From positions 52,624 to 116,623 of the forward strand of contig JAFYCM010000048.1 in assembly GCA_017539645.1 (NCBI GenBank): DNA of 64,000 bases, given 5' to 3'. Shown one piece after another: positions 63,053-64,000 of the stretch. Origin of the DNA: Bacteroidales bacterium (GTDB lineage Bacteria > Bacteroidota > Bacteroidia > Bacteroidales > Marinilabiliaceae). The notes below the pieces were generated by a model. That model saw nothing but the letters and a program-made list of their open reading frames with translations. It ran no database searches and was not told where the DNA came from. A program made the translations under genes and the position numbers. The first letter of the stretch is position 1. The number at the start of each line of letters is the position of its first letter.

Positions 63053-63119
63053 ATACAGATTACTTATCTCTTTTATCGTTATAATACCTCACCACTATCT
63101 CACTCATTTCATCTGTGGG
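63048..63119. repeat. 72-bp exact direct repeat (first copy; second at 63839-63910)
   Basis: Bases 63048-63119 are identical to 63839-63910, 791 bp apart. The repeat covers the 3' end of the lipoprotein gene plus the first codons of the HEYGH tip, exactly the tip/immunity junction. It would allow homologous exchange or deletion of one cassette. Confidence 0.85.
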
Positions 63120-63590
63120 CGGGTAGGTTAAAGGGTGAATATTGTCAAAATTCGCTATGTAAGATTTAATTGGTATGTCATATCGAGCAAGGATCATTTT
63201 TTCATTCACAATTCTATACCAGCTACAAGTATTGAGTATATATTCACTAATGAAGAATACAGTAGCAGTATCTTCATCTATGATATCTTCCTCTTCCCAA
63301 TAATACATATTGCGGTATTCATAGGGAGGAATTAGATGGTTAGAATAATCATTGCTGGAATGCAAAATAGTATCATACACACAATGTATATCACGAATAG
63401 TTGTAGTTTTTCTTCTATCAACGGAGTCACACTCATAAGTTTTAAGTGTTAGTGCCACAATGGTAGAATCAGATTTGTTTTTTATGCTAATACTATTCCC
63501 TGGAAATTCCTCATACAATGAAAATTTATTGCAACTTGCTAAAAATATTAACAATTGCAGTAGGACAAATATTTTTTTACGCAAATTCAT
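63060..63590 (-). CDS. Lipoprotein, candidate immunity protein
   Basis: A 176-residue protein with a lipoprotein signal (LLIFLASCNKF, Cys20) and a mature domain of unknown family. Its last 50 residues are nearly repeated by the partial gene at 63851-64000, including the identical end YPPTDEMSEIVVRYYNDKRDK. The final codons overlap, in another frame, RHS-tip sequence (GIITIKEISNLYMHEYGH). Position directly behind an RHS tip suggests immunity, by analogy with RHS tip/immunity pairs. Confidence 0.65.
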   Translation of the reverse strand: MNLRKKIFVLLQLLIFLASCNKFSLYEEFPGNSISIKNKSDSTIVALTLKTYECDSVDRRKTTTIRDIHCVYDTILHSSNDYSNHLIPPYEYRNMYYWEEEDIIDEDTATVFFISEYILNTCSWYRIVNEKMILARYDIPIKSYIANFDNIHPLTYPPTDEMSEIVVRYYNDKRDK

Positions 63591-63615
63591 TTTTGTAATA
63601 CTATTTAGAATAAAT

Positions 63616-63843
63616 TCACTCTGAGTAACCTAAGAATCCGTAGGTAGGATGCGAATCTTTTGCATATAGCATCCACACGTCATCTCCAAAATAACGCCTT
63701 GCATAGGCGCTTGCTTCACGTTCATACCATTGGTTTTTATGGTCATTGTGAGAGGCTGCGCTGCGGAGGCTTGGAACGCCAATACAAAATAAATAAGCAA
63801 CACCATAGTTGCGGCTTTGCATAATATGACCATATTCGTGCAT
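63616..63843 (-). pseudogene. Orphan RHS C-terminal toxin tip, HEYGH metallopeptidase-like
   Basis: 75 residues: HEYGHIMQS zinc-binding helix, GVAYLFCIGVPSL and the downstream WYEREASAYARRYFGDDVW with the likely third-ligand Glu. This is the layout of tips attached to RHS repeat-associated core domains in Bacteroidota. The RHS core is missing and the frame is open only to 63879, so this is a displaced tip, silent unless recombined onto a complete rhs gene upstream. Confidence 0.7.
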
Positions 63844-63850
63844 ATACAGA

Positions 63851-64000
63851 TTACTTATCTCTTTTATCGTTATAATACCTCACCACTATCTCACTCATTT
63901 CATCTGTGGGTGGGTATGTTATGGGATGGTTGTTATTGTTGTCAAAATTATCTAAATAGAACCGAACTGGTATATCGTATCGAGCTAAGACTTTATTTTC
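63851..64000 (-). CDS. Lipoprotein (candidate immunity) homologue, partial
   Basis: The final 49 codons and stop of a second copy of the 63060 lipoprotein gene; the start lies beyond the right edge. The readable part (ENKVLARYDIPVRF then an N-rich insertion and the YPPTDEMSEIVV end) diverges from the first copy upstream but is identical over the last 72 bp region, indicating recombination at the 3' end. Confidence 0.65.
   Translation of the reverse strand, partial: ENKVLARYDIPVRFYLDNFDNNNNHPITYPPTDEMSEIVVRYYNDKRDK

Noticed and set aside
63616-63843. HEYGH frame as a complete stand-alone metallopeptidase
   Set aside because: Only 75 residues, no signal peptide, frame opens just upstream inside another gene, and it repeats as a 19-residue fragment nearby; an RHS tip remnant fits better.
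1-64000. CRISPR arrays, tRNA or rRNA genes, insertion sequences
   Set aside because: No regularly spaced repeats, cloverleaf-like sequences, rRNA segments or transposase genes were seen on either strand; repeats present are dispersed palindromes and one 72-bp pair.

Overview
The window reads as chromosomal DNA from a member of the Bacteroidota, most likely a polysaccharide-degrading Bacteroidales. The evidence is Bacteroidota-type promoters (TTTG / TAnnTTTG), A-rich leaders without clear Shine-Dalgarno sequences, families largely restricted to the phylum (DUF4834, DUF4292, GH3-like, EnvC-like proteins), a secreted enzyme with a type IX-secretion-like C-terminal tail, and RHS-tip debris. No RNA genes, CRISPR arrays or insertion sequences were recognised.

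Layout. (1) 1-2.5 kb: a single-chain type IIG restriction-modification enzyme, cut by the window edge, with a 28-bp perfect palindrome carried in frame. (2) 2.7-14.3 kb: a compact minus-strand housekeeping block (ispH, cmk, a deoxynucleoside kinase, a GH3-family protein, mnmG, ybeY, an RsbW-like ATPase, an EnvC-like protein, ruvB, a response regulator). Two parS-like ParB sites lie beside mnmG. (3) 14.3-14.7 kb: an AT-rich gene-free stretch with several TTATNAACA words. Every gene to its left (and one methyltransferase-like gene directly to its right) is on the minus strand, and everything from 15.4 to 40.3 kb is on the plus strand, so this is a candidate replication origin. (4) 15.4-17.3 kb: a glycosyltransferase and ribF.

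(5) 17.3-40.4 kb: the highlight, 22 co-directional genes from a clear promoter to a strong terminator. It holds a YfiR-like protein, one chemoreceptor, STAS, CheY, CheA, two CheW, CheR, a histidine-kinase-like protein without its phospho-acceptor His, CheD and CheB. A second part adds two decayed CheR paralogues, a receiverless CheB, three GAF-based membrane proteins (one ending in a PP2C phosphatase), a SiaB-like kinase, a SiaC-like protein that keeps Thr68, a TerB-FHA-like-ABCG fusion transporter and two exported proteins. I infer that a chemosensory core is coupled to a SiaABC-type phosphoswitch and an envelope transporter. No flagellar gene and no GGDEF cyclase is present in the window.

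(6) 40.6-49.8 kb: rpoN, a PAP2-like protein, ispD, a degenerate E1-like TPP protein, ribD/prmC (divergent), a serpin lipoprotein and dtd. (7) 49.9-58.6 kb: an arabinose-polymer locus (endo-arabinanase-like GH43, second GH43, GH51, GH2) without SusC/SusD here. (8) 58.7-60.9 kb: metF, an ACT-only protein and pdxJ. (9) 61-64 kb: a minus-strand graveyard of RHS toxin tips (HEYGH metallopeptidase-like) interleaved with small exported proteins and hairpin-rich repeats, including a 72-bp exact direct repeat. The parent rhs gene is predicted to lie just to the right of the window.
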